Positions 42,061 to 52,227 of a DNA stretch of 64,000 nt are shown here, piece by piece. The position numbers were made by a program, and so were the translations under genes. How positions within the stretch are numbered: the first letter of the stretch is position 1; the number at the start of each line of letters is the position of its first letter. This DNA comes from DASXQK01 sp963757155 (lineage in GTDB: Bacteria > Pseudomonadota > Alphaproteobacteria > Dongiales > Dongiaceae). Where the stretch lies: assembly GCA_963757155.1 (NCBI GenBank), contig CAVWQS010000009.1, forward strand, positions 62,001 through 126,000, read 5' to 3'. The notes under the pieces are model-generated. The model saw only the letters and a program-made list of their open reading frames with translations. It did not search any database and was not told where the DNA came from.

Positions 42061-44895
42061 ATGACTGCCGAGCATGATCGCCTGCGCGAAGCCCGGGAAC
42101 AGAAGCTGCCCTGGCGGAAATGGGGCCCCTATCTCAGCGAGCGGCAATGGGGGACGGTGCGCGAGGACTACAGCGCGAACGGCGACGCCTGGAATTATTT
42201 CAGCCATGACCAGTCCCGCTCGCGGGCCTATCGCTGGGGCGAGGATGGGATCGCGGGAATCTCCGACAGCAAGCAGCGGCTCTGCTTCGCGCTGGCGCTC
42301 TGGAACGGGCAAGACCCGATCCTGAAGGAGCGGCTCTTCGGCCTCACCAACACCGAAGGCAATCACGGCGAGGACGTCAAGGAATACTACTTCTACCTCG
42401 ACAGCACGCCGACCCACTCCTACATGAAATATCTCTACAAATATCCGCAAGCCCGCTACCCCTATGAGGATCTGATCAAAACCAATGCGGCGCGCGGGCG
42501 CGCCGGCTTCGAATATGAGCTGATCGATACCGGGATCTTCGACGAGGACCGTTATTTCGACGTCTTCGTCGAATATGCCAAGGCCGGCCCCGAGGACATG
42601 CTGATCGAGATCACGGTCCACAACCGCGGGCCAGCGGCTGCCGAGCTGCAGCTCCTGCCGACGCTCTGGTTCCGCAACCGCTGGTCCTGGGGCACCACCG
42701 TCGAACGGCCGATGCTGCGCCAGATCACCTTCGCGCCAGGGCGCATCGTCATCGGCGCCAACGACCGCAAGCTGGGCAAGTATTATCTCTATTGCGACGA
42801 CGGTGCGGAGCTGCTGTTCACGGAGAACGAGACCAATACCCAGCGCCTCGCCGGCACCCCCAACCACAGCGCCTATGTGAAGGACGGCATCAACGACTAT
42901 GTCGTCCACGGTAAGGCGGGCGCGGTCAACCCGGCCAAGCGCGGCACCAAGGCCTCGGCGCGCTATCGCCTGGCGCTGGCGTCCGGCAAATCGAAGAGGG
43001 TGCGCCTGCGCCTGACCGCGGCGGCGCCGGACCGGGCGCGCGCCAAGAAGACCACGCCCTTTGCCGAGGGCTTCGAGCGGCATTTCCAGGCTCGGCGCGC
43101 CGAGGCCGATGAATTCTTCGCCGCCATCACCCCGAAGCTCCTCAGCGACGATCAGGCCCTCGTCATGCGCCAGGCGCTGGGCGGCATGATGTGGGGCAAG
43201 CAGTTCTATTTCTACGACGTCGACAAATGGCTCGAAGAGCGCGGCGCCGATCCCTACAACCCGAGCCGGCTGCCGGGACCGCGCAACGACCAATGGCACC
43301 ACATGTACAATGCCGACATCATCTCGGTGCCGGACAAATGGGAATATCCCTGGTATGCGGCCTGGGACCTCGCCTTCCAGGTGCTGGCGCTCACCCAGAT
43401 GGACGAGGATTTCGGCAAGCAGCAGCTGAACCTGATGCTGCGGGAACGCTATCTCCACCCCAACGGCCAGATCCCGGCCTATGAGTGGAACTTCAGCGAC
43501 GTCAACCCGCCCGTCCATGCCTGGTCGACGATCTTCACCTATCGCCTGTCGAAGGCCCGGAGCGGCAAGGGCGATCTGGAATGGCTCGAGCAAGCCTTCC
43601 AGAAGCTGCTGCTGAACTTCACCTGGTGGGTCAACCGCAAGGACCGCGCCGGCCGCAACGTCTTCGAGGGCGGCTTCCTCGGCATGGACAATATCGGCAT
43701 CTTCGACCGCAGCGCGCCGCTGCCCACCGGGGGCTATCTCGAGCAAGCCGACGGCACCGCCTGGATGGCGCTGTTCTGCCTGAACATGCTGGAGATCGCC
43801 GCCGAGCTCGCCATCGAGAAGCCGACCTATGCCGATATGGGGCTGAAGTTCGTCGAGCATTTCCTCTGGATCGCCTCGGCCATGAGCCCCAAGGGCGGCG
43901 ACAGCGGCATGTGGGACGAGGAGGACGGCTTCTTCTACGACGTGCTGCGCCTGCCCAACGGCAAATCCTCGCGCCTCAAGGTGCGCTCCCTCGTCGGGCT
44001 CCTGCCGCTCTGCGCCGTCGCCATGTTCGACGACAAGCTGTTCCAGCTCCATCCCGACATGGGCGAGCGCTTCCGCTGGTTCCTGGAGGCGCGGCCGGAG
44101 CTGGTCTCCGCCATCCACGACCCGCGCAAGAAGGGCTATGTCAACCGCCGGCTGGGCGCGATCCTGAACGAGGACAAGCTTCGCCGGGTGTTGGCGCGGA
44201 TGCTGGACGAGAAGGAATTCCTCAGCGACTACGGCATCCGCTCCCTCTCCCGCTTCCACGCCGACAATCCCTACACCGTCAGGGCGGGAAACCAGGATTT
44301 CCACATCGCCTATGTGGCGGCGGAATCCGACAGCGGCATGTTCGGGGGCAATTCGAATTGGCGCGGGCCGATCTGGATGCCGCTGAATGCGCTGATCATC
44401 CGCGCCCTGCTGCAATACTACGGCTATTACGGCAACGACTTCACGGTGGAATGCCCGACGGGATCGGGGCGCCAGATGAACCTCTACCAGATCGCCGAGG
44501 AGATCGCCCATCGCCTGGGCAATATTTTCCTCCGCGACAAGGACGGCAAGCGCCCCGTCCATGGCGGCACGGCGAAATTCCAGGACGACCCGCATTGGCG
44601 CGACTATCTGCAGTTCTACGAATATTTCCATGGCGACAACGGCGCCGGGCTCGGCGCCAATCACCAGACGGGCTGGACCGGCATCATCGCCGGGCTGCTG
44701 CGCATCTTCGCCTCGGTGACGCCCGAGCATGTGCTCGAAGAAGGCAAGATGGGCTATTTCGAGCAGGTCGAGACGCCGCCCGTCGAGCCGCCGGCCGCGG
44801 CGAAGAAGAAGGTGAAAGTGAAGGGTAAGGGCAAGGCGAAGGACAAGGGCAAGGCGAAGGACAAGAGCAAGGCGAAAAAGAAGAAGGGGAGATAG
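42061..44895 (+). CDS. GH63/MGH1-type glucosidase with lysine-rich tail
   Basis: The product is about 944 residues long. The N-terminal beta domain has YFSHDQSRSRAYRWGEDG and FGLTNTEGNHGEDVKEYYFY, and the (alpha/alpha)6 catalytic domain contains WPWYAAWDLAFQ-like YPWYAAWDLAFQVLAL, GFLGMDNIGIFDRS and NWRGPIWMPLNALI. This matches bacterial MGH1-like proteins of family GH63, which cleave alpha-glucosidic bonds in mannosylglycerate-type or oligosaccharide substrates. No signal peptide is seen, so it is cytoplasmic. The last 30 residues are a KGKAKDKGKAKDKSK low-complexity tail of unknown role. The ATG at 42061 is chosen over 41998. Confidence 0.87.
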   Translation: MTAEHDRLREAREQKLPWRKWGPYLSERQWGTVREDYSANGDAWNYFSHDQSRSRAYRWGEDGIAGISDSKQRLCFALALWNGQDPILKERLFGLTNTEGNHGEDVKEYYFYLDSTPTHSYMKYLYKYPQARYPYEDLIKTNAARGRAGFEYELIDTGIFDEDRYFDVFVEYAKAGPEDMLIEITVHNRGPAAAELQLLPTLWFRNRWSWGTTVERPMLRQITFAPGRIVIGANDRKLGKYYLYCDDGAELLFTENETNTQRLAGTPNHSAYVKDGINDYVVHGKAGAVNPAKRGTKASARYRLALASGKSKRVRLRLTAAAPDRARAKKTTPFAEGFERHFQARRAEADEFFAAITPKLLSDDQALVMRQALGGMMWGKQFYFYDVDKWLEERGADPYNPSRLPGPRNDQWHHMYNADIISVPDKWEYPWYAAWDLAFQVLALTQMDEDFGKQQLNLMLRERYLHPNGQIPAYEWNFSDVNPPVHAWSTIFTYRLSKARSGKGDLEWLEQAFQKLLLNFTWWVNRKDRAGRNVFEGGFLGMDNIGIFDRSAPLPTGGYLEQADGTAWMALFCLNMLEIAAELAIEKPTYADMGLKFVEHFLWIASAMSPKGGDSGMWDEEDGFFYDVLRLPNGKSSRLKVRSLVGLLPLCAVAMFDDKLFQLHPDMGERFRWFLEARPELVSAIHDPRKKGYVNRRLGAILNEDKLRRVLARMLDEKEFLSDYGIRSLSRFHADNPYTVRAGNQDFHIAYVAAESDSGMFGGNSNWRGPIWMPLNALIIRALLQYYGYYGNDFTVECPTGSGRQMNLYQIAEEIAHRLGNIFLRDKDGKRPVHGGTAKFQDDPHWRDYLQFYEYFHGDNGAGLGANHQTGWTGIIAGLLRIFASVTPEHVLEEGKMGYFEQVETPPVEPPAAAKKKVKVKGKGKAKDKGKAKDKSKAKKKKGR

Positions 44896-44962
44896 CGAGA
44901 CGTCCCGACGGCGCTCCAACCCGCTTAAGGCGGTAGATCAGTGTGCGGCAGATTTTTTCCTC

Positions 44963-45048
44963 CGTCATTCCCGCGAAAGCGGGAATCCAGGGCCACATGA
45001 TCCGCAGCCTGCCGGTTGCCCTGGATCCCCGCTTTCGCGGGGATGACG
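44963..45048. repeat. Inverted pair of the dRS3-like palindrome
   Basis: Units at 44963-44992 and 45019-45048 face each other across 26 bases. The second has GGATCCCCGC in place of GGATTCCCGC. It lies 68 bases after the glucosidase gene. Confidence 0.85.
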
Positions 45049-45099
45049 ATGGAGAGAGACCTCGCTCGCCGGACGGGCGAGCATCATGCTGTTTAGAGG

Positions 45100-45145
45100 C
45101 CCCCTCACCCCGGCCCTCTCCCCCCTTCGGGGGGCGAGGGGGATT
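45100..45145 (+). repeat. Single CCCCTCACCCCGGCCCTCTC repeat
   Basis: The unit has arms CCCTCTCCCCCC and GGGGGGCGAGGG around TTCG and could form a stable hairpin. It is the same family as at 41805-41943. Confidence 0.75.
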
Positions 45146-45260
45146 CGAGATCGCGGGCGCTGTTAGATCCCCGAGCAACTTTTGCGTTCGACGCTCATTT
45201 ATCTGTTGCCAGCATCATCCCCGTCGTCGGGGATTCCAGCGAGGGGACGAGGAAATCACA

Positions 45261-47412
45261 TTGCGCGGCGGATTGATCCGGCGCTCGCTCAAGGGCCTTG
45301 GCATCGGGCTGCTGGCGCTCGTGGCCCTGCTGGCCGTGGGCGTCGCCATCGTCTGGCTCATGCGCACGGAGCTGCTGGGCCGCACGGCGATCAGTCTGCT
45401 GGAGCGCCAGGGCCTGGGGCCCGCGAGCTTCACCGTCGATGCGGTGGATTTCAGCGGGCTCCATGCCCATGACGTCTCGCTGGCCGGGGGTGCGATCAAG
45501 GCCGATACGCTGACCCTCGCCTTCAGCGCGCGGGAGCTGCTGGTCGGGCATTTGGTGAAGATGGAGATCGGCGGGCTGAAGGCGGCGCTGACGATGGGTC
45601 CGGACGGCCTCGAGCTCGGCGGCCGGCCGATCGCAGCCGCTAATGCTGCCGGCGGCCCCTCGCCGCTCCAGAGCCTCAGCATCGACGCCCTCGATCTTAG
45701 GAACGCCGAGATCACCCTGGTCACGCCGAGCGGCAGCTATGCCGGCACGCTCTCCGCCACCATTGCGCTCGCGGGCGGGAATCTGCAGGCGACGGCCGTC
45801 GACGCCACCCTCACCGCCCCCGTCGCCGGCATGAGCGGGCCGGTCAAGCTGGCCTTCACCGGCGATGTCGCGGTGACGAACGGCGATATCGCCGCGACCG
45901 GCATCAACGGCACACTCATCGCCCCCGTCGCCGGCATGAGCGGCCCGGTCAGCCTGGCCTTCTCCGGCGATGTCGCGGTGACGAACGGCAATATCGCCGC
46001 GACCGGCATCAACGGCACGCTCATCGCCCCCGTCGCCGGCCTGAGCGGCCCGGTCAGCCTGGCCTTCTCCGGTGCTGCCGCCATGACCAACGGCAATATC
46101 GAGGCGACCGGCATCGATGCGACGGTCAGCGCGCCGGTCACGGGCCTCAGAAAACCCGCGACCCTCACGATCAAGAAACTGACATTGCAGCCCGCGGCAC
46201 CGGGTGGGCCGCGGCTTGCCCTCGAGGACGCGGCCGTCACGCCGAAGGATCTTCCCTGGACCGTGCAGGGCCTCGCCGGCGAGGTTCTCTTTCAGGCGGA
46301 CAAGTCGTCAGCCAAATTCACCATCGCCCGGCTGACCAATCTCCAGAAGCCAGCCATGACCCAGCCCCTGAAGCTCAGCGGCACGGCGGTGCTTACCGGC
46401 TCCCATCTCGATTTCACCTTGGCCGGGGAGACGCTCACCAAGACGGCGGCGAAGCTCCAGGCCAAGGGCAAGCATGAGCTGGGGAATGGCAGCGGCAGCG
46501 CCACCGTGGCGGTGGCGCCGCTGGCCTTCAAACGCGGCGGCCTCCAGCCGGGCGATCTGTTTCCCATCCTGGCGGGACAAGTGAAGGATCTGGACGGCAC
46601 GGTCGGCATCGCCGGCACGCTGCGCTGGACGGCCAAGGCGCTCGACGCCCGATCTGACCCTGACCTTGAAGGATGTCTCCCTGCCCACCTCGAGCGCCCA
46701 GATCCAGTCGATCAACGGCGCCATCAAGCTGAGCGGTTTCTGGCCGCCGGTGACCCCGGGCGGGCAGAGCCTGACCGCCACCATCACCGCGCCCGGCCTG
46801 CCGCCCGCGAAGCTCAGCCTCACCGGCCAGCTCGCCGCCAAGCCCGCCGTCAAGCTCGACCGGATCGCCATCGACATCGCCGGTGGCGAGATCAGCGCGA
46901 CCAGCTTCACCCTCGATCCGGCTTCGCCCAATATCGCCACCATCCTCAAGGTGGATCATGTCGATCTCGGGGAGATCACCAAGCTGATCGGCCTCAGCGG
47001 CCTCAACGGCAGCGGCCAGCTCGATGGCCAGGTTCCCTTCACCTACAAGGCGGGGAAGGTCACCATCAAGGCGGGGAAGCTGGCGGCCCGCGGACCGGGC
47101 ACGCTCAGCTACAAGCCCGAGAAGCTGCCGGATCAGATCGCCCAGGCCGGGGAGTCGGTGCAGCTCGCCATGCAGGCCCTCAGCGACTTCCACTACGATA
47201 AGCTGTCCCTGGAGCTGGACAAGAGCGAGACCGGCGAGGGCACGGTGATGCTGCATCTGGAAGGCAGCAATCCTGCTGTGCTGCAGGGACAAGTCTTCAA
47301 TTTCAACATCCGCATCGACAGCAATTTCGATCGCCTTGCCGATATCGCCTTGCTGAGCCTAAAATCGGCGGAGGAGCTGTTGCGTCGCGCGGCAACCGGG
47401 ACCAACCCCTGA
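45261..47412 (+). pseudogene. ydbH: YdbH-like AsmA-related envelope protein, frameshifted
   Basis: A TTG at 45261, seven bases after ACGAGGA, begins an N-terminal membrane anchor (GIGLLALVALLAVGVAIVWLM). A long beta-rich periplasmic domain follows, with three tandem 35-residue repeats (from about 45816 to 46130). One extra C at 46648-46650 shifts the frame; removing it joins ALDADLTLTLKDVSLP. The C-terminal YdbH domain includes GTVMLHLEGSNPAVLQGQVF and FNIRIDSNFD. In E. coli YdbH works with YnbE and YdbL in phospholipid transport across the periplasm. The next two genes are exactly those partners. Confidence 0.85.
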
Positions 47413-47422
47413 AGGAACCAAG

Positions 47423-47668
47423 ATGAGGGAACGAAGAACCGACCGCCGGCCCCTGAACGCCAGGTCCGGATTTCTCGCGGGAGTTGTGCTGGTGGCACTT
47501 CCTTTGGCCGCCGCCGGCCTGGCTCTTTCCGCCTGCACCCCGACGGTGAAGGTGGAAGCGCCGAAGGAGCCCATCACCATCAATCTCAACATCAAGCTCG
47601 ATGCCGACGTGCGGCTGCGCATCGAGGAGAAGGCAAAAGAAGATGTCAAGACACAGCCGATCTTCTGA
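47423..47668 (+). CDS. ynbE: YnbE-family lipoprotein
   Basis: The 81-residue protein has a signal segment (FLAGVVLVALPLAAAGLALS) ending with the lipobox LSAC, and a short mature part (PTVKVEAPKEPITINLNIKL) with the beta-strand pattern of YnbE. It is predicted to sit in the outer membrane and extend the YdbH bridge. It is 10 bases after ydbH and overlaps the ydbL start by 26 bases. Confidence 0.87.
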   Translation: MRERRTDRRPLNARSGFLAGVVLVALPLAAAGLALSACTPTVKVEAPKEPITINLNIKLDADVRLRIEEKAKEDVKTQPIF

Positions 47669-48051
47669 CGCGGGGCTCGCCCCCCTCGCCGCGGAGCGCC
47701 GGCGCTTGCTGCTCGGCCTCGCCGCCCTCCCGCTGCTGGCCCTCGGCGTCGCGGGCTTGCCCGTCATGGCCCAGGCCCAGACGGCGCGCCTGCTCGACGC
47801 GCCGCGCATCGCCGGTCTCGTCGGCGAACGCTATGACGGCTATGCCGTGGCGCGCGGCAAGGTGGATTCCAGCCCTCGCCGCGCTGATCGACCAGGTGAA
47901 TGCCGATCGCCGCGCGGTCTATGCCAAGCAGGCCGCGGCCGACAACGTGCCGATCGAGGCGGTGGGCAAGATCTACGCCGCGGAGATCATCAAATCCGCG
48001 CCCGTCGGGACCTGGTTCCTGGGCGAGAACGGGCAGTGGACGCAGAAATAG
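47643..48051 (+). pseudogene. ydbL: YdbL family (DUF1318) periplasmic protein, frameshifted
   Basis: The first frame from ATG 47643 has a signal peptide (LLLGLAALPLLALGVAGLPV, ending AQAQ) and VGERYDGYAVARGKVDS. The rest (LAALIDQVNADRRAVYAKQA, IEAVGKIYAAEIIKSAP, GTWFLGENGQW) is in another frame, typical of DUF1318. An extra base near 47871 separates them; removing it gives KVDSALAALIDQ. YdbL modulates the YdbH-YnbE bridge in E. coli. The full protein would have about 135 residues. Confidence 0.85.
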
Positions 48052-48269
48052 GCGGCGCGCTGATCTCTGTCCCTCTCCTGTGCTTCGAAACGGTCTCGGG
48101 CGACTCATCGCCAAGCGAAAGCGGTGAGGGTCCAGCGGCCAGGATGATTGCTTAAAGCAGTCCGCTCATGAAGCCCTCACCCTCCCCACGCTTCGCCGCG
48201 GGACCCCTCCCTCTCCCGCTTAAAGCGCGGGAGAGCGACACCATCGACGACCGCTCTGAGAGGCCCGCC

Positions 48270-48473
48270 ATGCCTGCGGTGAAGTCGAGCGTCATCCGCT
48301 TCTTTCGCTATGACCCGCGCGAGCGCGCGCTGCATATCACCTTCACCTCGGGCAAGACCTACATCTATCTGGACGTCCCGCCGAAGGTCCACGATGCCTT
48401 CCTGAAGGCGGACTCCAAGGGCGAGTTCTTCAACGAAGAGATCCGCGACCAGTACAGCTTCGCCCCGAAGTGA
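48270..48473 (+). CDS. KTSC domain protein
   Basis: The 67-residue protein is a complete KTSC domain: VKSSVIRFFRYDPRERALHI, then TSGKTYIYLDVPPKVHDAFL and SKGEFFNEEIRDQYSF. KTSC domains are small beta-rich units of unknown function, sometimes fused to tRNA synthetases. The ATG at 48270 starts exactly at the domain. It stands alone before the oxidoreductase pair. Confidence 0.88.
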   Translation: MPAVKSSVIRFFRYDPRERALHITFTSGKTYIYLDVPPKVHDAFLKADSKGEFFNEEIRDQYSFAPK

Positions 48474-48581
48474 CGGGCGTTTTCCGCAAGCATCGATAAC
48501 TCGCGCTAAAAGCGCATAGGCCGGGCGCCCCGGCTCGCCCCAGATCTCCCTCAGGACCATCGCTTCCGGAGGGAGTGCCGC

Positions 48582-49037
48582 ATGATCGCCGTCACCATCA
48601 ACGGGCAGCGGCACGAGCTCGATATCGAGCCGGAGACGCCGCTGCTCTGGGTCCTGCGCGACGAGCTGGGGCTGACCGGCACGAAATACGGTTGCGGCAT
48701 CGCCGAATGCGGCGCCTGCACCGTGCATCTGAACGGCGAGGCCGTCCGCTCCTGCCAGGTTCAGATCTCCGATGCCGATGGCGCCACCATCACCACCATC
48801 GAGGGCCTCTCCACCGACGGCTCCCATCCCGTGCAGCGGGCCTGGATCGAGCAGGACGTGCCGCAATGCGGCTACTGCCAATCCGGCCAGATCATGGCCG
48901 CGGTCGCGCTCCTCAAGGCCAAGCCCGATCCCACCGACGCCGATATCGACCAGACCGTCACCAATATCTGCCGCTGCGGCACCTATCAGCGCATCCGCGC
49001 GGCGATCCATCGCGCGGCCGAGCTCGCCAAGGGTTGA
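48582..49037 (+). CDS. Isoquinoline 1-oxidoreductase alpha subunit-like [2Fe-2S] protein
   Basis: The 151-residue protein has a plant-type ferredoxin domain with KYGCGIAECGACTVHLNG and a second all-helical cluster domain with PQCGYCQSGQ and NICRCGTYQRI. This is the small subunit of xanthine-oxidase-family molybdenum hydroxylases. It passes electrons from the molybdenum site. It is 32 bases upstream of the large subunit gene. GGAGGG precedes the ATG. Confidence 0.9.
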   Translation: MIAVTINGQRHELDIEPETPLLWVLRDELGLTGTKYGCGIAECGACTVHLNGEAVRSCQVQISDADGATITTIEGLSTDGSHPVQRAWIEQDVPQCGYCQSGQIMAAVALLKAKPDPTDADIDQTVTNICRCGTYQRIRAAIHRAAELAKG

Positions 49038-49069
49038 GCCGGACCCAGACCCGCACCAAAGGAGACAGC

Positions 49070-51249
49070 ATGGGCGTGCTTTCCGAGCAGATGAGCCTTT
49101 CCCGCCGGGGCTTCATCTTCGCTTCGCTCAGCGCCGCCGGCGGGCTGATGCTGGGCATCCGTCCGCTGATGGCGGCGAGCCCAGGGGGCGGCCTCGGGGG
49201 CGGAAACGAGATCGGCGCCTGGATCGTCATCGATCCCGACGAGACCATCACCATCCGTGTCGCGAAATCGGAGATGGGCCAGGGCGTCTACACCGCTCTG
49301 CCCATGATCGTCGCCGAGGAGCTGGCCTGCGACTGGCGCCATGTCCGCGCCGAATTCGTCCAGGCCAGCCGCAATCTCGGCGACAAGCAAACCTATGGCA
49401 GCCTGGGCACCGGCGGCAGCCGCTCGGTGCGCGGCTCCCATGAGATGCTGCAGCAGGTGGGCGCCAGCGCGCGGGCGCGGCTGATCGCGGCCGCGGCCAA
49501 GCGCTGGCAGGTGGCGCCGGCGGATTGCAGCGCGGCCGACGGCTTCGTCCAGCATGGCGCCGGCGGAGAGCGCCTGAGCTTTGGCACGCTGGCGGCCGAG
49601 GCGGCGGCGATCGGGCTCGACCAGGAGCCCGCCATAAAGCCGCCGGAGAGCTTTACCCTCGCCGGCAAGCCGCTGGCCCGCCTCGATACCGCGCCCAAAT
49701 GCACGGGCCAGGCCGCCTTCGGCATCGATACCCGCCTGCCCGACATGCTCTATGCCGCGGTCGCCCTCTGTCCGGTGCCGGGCGGCAAGGTGAAGAGCTA
49801 TGACGATGCGGAGGTGCTGAAGCGCCGGGGCGTCCATTCGGTCGTGCCGGTGCCCGGCGGCCTCGCGGTCGTGGCGGATCGCTTCTGGCGCGCCAAGGAA
49901 GCGGCCGCGGCGCTTACCGTGCAATGGGATCCCGGTGCGGGTGCCGGCACGAGCAGCGCCCAGTTCCGGCGCGACTACCGTGCGGCACTCGATGGGCCTT
50001 TGCAGATCGCGCGCAAGGACGGCGACGCTCGCGCGGCGCTCGGCGCCCCCGCACCCGCCGGCGCCCAGCTCATCGAGGCGGACTACGAGGTCCCCCATCT
50101 TTCCCATGCGCCCATGGAGCCCCTGAACTGCACGGCCCGGGTGACGCAAGACAAGGTCGAGGTCTGGCTCGGGACCCAGAACCCGGACATGGCCCTGCAG
50201 CTCGCCGCGAAGGCGGCCGGGTGTGGCGCCGGAGAAGGTGGAGGTCCACAACCTCTTCCTCGGCGGCGGCTTCGGCCGGCGGGCGATGAACGACGAGCTG
50301 ATCCAGGCCGTGATCGTGGCCAAGGCCGTGGGCCGGCCGGTGAAGCTGCTCTGGACCCGCGAGAACGACATGCAGCATGACCGCTACCGTCCCCAGGCGG
50401 CGCTGCGCTGCAAGGCGCTCCTCGCCGCAGGGCAAGATCGAGGCGATCCATCTGCAGACCGCCGTCGGCTCGATCTCGCGCTCGCTCGGCTGGAAGCCGG
50501 TGGCCCCGGACAGCATCGAGCCCTCGGCGGTCGAGGGCCTCGCCAACCAGCCCTATGCCGCGAGCGCCCAGCTCGTCGAATGCGTTCTCAAGAACACCCA
50601 TATCCCCATCATGTTCTGGCGCAGCGTCGGCAGCTCCCAGAACGCCTTCGTCGTGGAGAGCTTCATCGACGAGCTGGCCCATGCCGCCGGCGAGGACCCC
50701 TATAAATTCCGCCGCCGCCTTCTGGCGGACCGGCCGGATTTCGTAGGAGTGCTGGACGTCGCCGCGGACAAGGCCGGCTGGGGTACGCCGCTGCCCCAGG
50801 GCAAGGGCCGCGGCATCGCCATCCATGAATCCTTCGGCACCATCGTGGCCGAAGTGGCCGAGGTCGCCATCGGCACCAAGGGCGAGGTCAAAGTCGAGCG
50901 GGTCACCATCGCGGTGGACTGCGGCCATGTCATCAACCCGCGCCTCGTCGAGATGCAGATGGAGAGCGGCGTGATCTACGGCCTCACCGCCGCGCTCGGC
51001 AACGCCATCACCATCAAGGACGGCGCCGTCGAGCAGGCCAATTTCGACACCTATCCCATGCTGAAGATGGCCGACGCCCCCGAGATGGAGACCCATCTGG
51101 CGCTGTCCGGCGGCAAGCGCTGGGGCGGCATCGGCGAGCCCGCCACGCCACCCATCGCCCCGGCGGTGTGCAATGCGATCTTTGCCATCACGGGGAAGCG
51201 GATAAGGTCGCTGCCGATCTCGGATACGGAGCTGACGGGGCGGACATAG
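49070..51249 (+). pseudogene. Isoquinoline 1-oxidoreductase beta subunit-like molybdopterin protein, two frameshifts
   Basis: ATG 49070 follows AAAGGAGA. The N terminus has an export-type signal (SRRGFIFASLSAAGG, a single Arg-Arg) as in the periplasmic or membrane-bound Ior group. Conserved parts are RVAKSEMGQGVYTALPMIVA, then NLFLGGGFGRRAMNDELIQA and CGHVINPRLVEMQMESG. Extra bases in GGG at 50219-50221 and GGG at 50430-50432 break the frame; removing one G at each gives AAGVAPEKVEV and LAAGKIEAIHL. The whole protein would have about 725 residues. Heterocycle or aldehyde oxidation is likely; the substrate is unknown. Confidence 0.87.
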
Positions 51250-51282
51250 CGCTCATCCGGCATCGCCGGCGTCTTCGTCCCG

Positions 51283-51873
51283 TCAGATCGCCCGGAGCGC
51301 TTTGCGCACCCGCTCCAGGTGCCTCCTGCGGGCGGCATCGGTCGCCCGATCCATGTCATGCAAGCTCAGCATGCGGAAATTCAGCTGCTTCGCGCAAAGC
51401 TTCGCGACCGCGCGTCGCAGGAGACGCCGTACCGGGTTGCCCATGTAAAGCTGGACCATCCACCAGGGTGACCCCGTGGTTGTCAGGGCCCAAAGCAATT
51501 TGATGTTGCTCAAGCGCGGCAGGAGACGTCCGCCCGAAGGGTCGTGAGAGAAGGCCACGCCGGGCGCGAGGACGCGATCGAAGAAACCCTTGAGGATTGC
51601 CGGAAAGTTGAACCACCATTGCGGAAATACGAGGATGAGCCCCTCCGCCGCTTTCAGCCGAGCGACGAGATTCGCCACGCCGGACGAGTCATAGGGAACA
51701 TCGAAGTAACCGGCGCGCTCGGCGGCGGTCAGGCGCGGATCGAAATCCTCTTGATAGAGGTCGAGCAGATCGACCGTGTGGCCGCGCTCTTCGAGCGTCT
51801 CCCGCGCCGTCCGGGCAACGGCCGCTGCGAAGCTCTCCGCCAGAGGATGGGCAAGCACCATCAGAATGTGCAT
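51283..51873 (-). CDS. NAD(P)H dehydrogenase (quinone), flavodoxin-like fold
   Basis: The 196-residue protein has the flavodoxin-like signature MHILMVLAHPLAESFAAAVA, then VDLLDLYQEDFDP and LVFPQWWFNFPAILKGFFDRV, typical of the NQO1/KefF/MdaB family. It reduces quinones by two electrons with FMN or FAD. It is convergent with the oxidoreductase pair, ending 33 bases from it. Confidence 0.88.
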   Translation of the reverse strand: MHILMVLAHPLAESFAAAVARTARETLEERGHTVDLLDLYQEDFDPRLTAAERAGYFDVPYDSSGVANLVARLKAAEGLILVFPQWWFNFPAILKGFFDRVLAPGVAFSHDPSGGRLLPRLSNIKLLWALTTTGSPWWMVQLYMGNPVRRLLRRAVAKLCAKQLNFRMLSLHDMDRATDAARRRHLERVRKALRAI

Positions 51874-52227
51874 TCGGCCCCTCCGTTCGAACCTGATCTC
51901 TACAGCAGAGCGAGATGCACGGATCAGCTTGATTTAAGCTGACCCGATCTTGCCCTGGGATCATGGCGAGCGCCAGCGCCGATGGCATGAGCTTCTCCGG
52001 TAGCTGGGGCTTCGGGGCTTCGGTCAGCGAAGGCGGCAGCTGGACGGGGCGTGGGGTAGGAGAATAGGCAGAGGTCTGGGTCAATATGTACGAGCGGCGA
52101 TCGACAAGCCGACCGCGACCCACGAAACCAGACTTCCGTAGGCCCTGACTTCCCCAGGCCCGATCCGACCGCGCCTGGCGCCGGGAGAGGCTAGAAAGTG
52201 AACGCCTTCGGCCCTAGCATAGGGGCG
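51874..52227. other. Intergenic region without a recognised gene
   Basis: This stretch lies upstream of the quinone reductase gene and holds its promoter. No coding region is convincing on either strand. The decayed zone that follows begins at about 52200. Confidence 0.35.

Noticed and set aside
42025..44919. A 964-residue open frame antisense to the glucosidase
   Set aside because: Its composition is that of a mirror frame and it has no ribosome binding site or conserved motif, while the plus strand encodes a complete GH63-type protein.
10900..50440. Programmed +1 ribosomal frameshifting as the explanation for the many broken genes
   Set aside because: The sites share no common slippery sequence or stop-codon context, lie in unrelated genes whose homologues are not frameshifted, and one needs the opposite correction.
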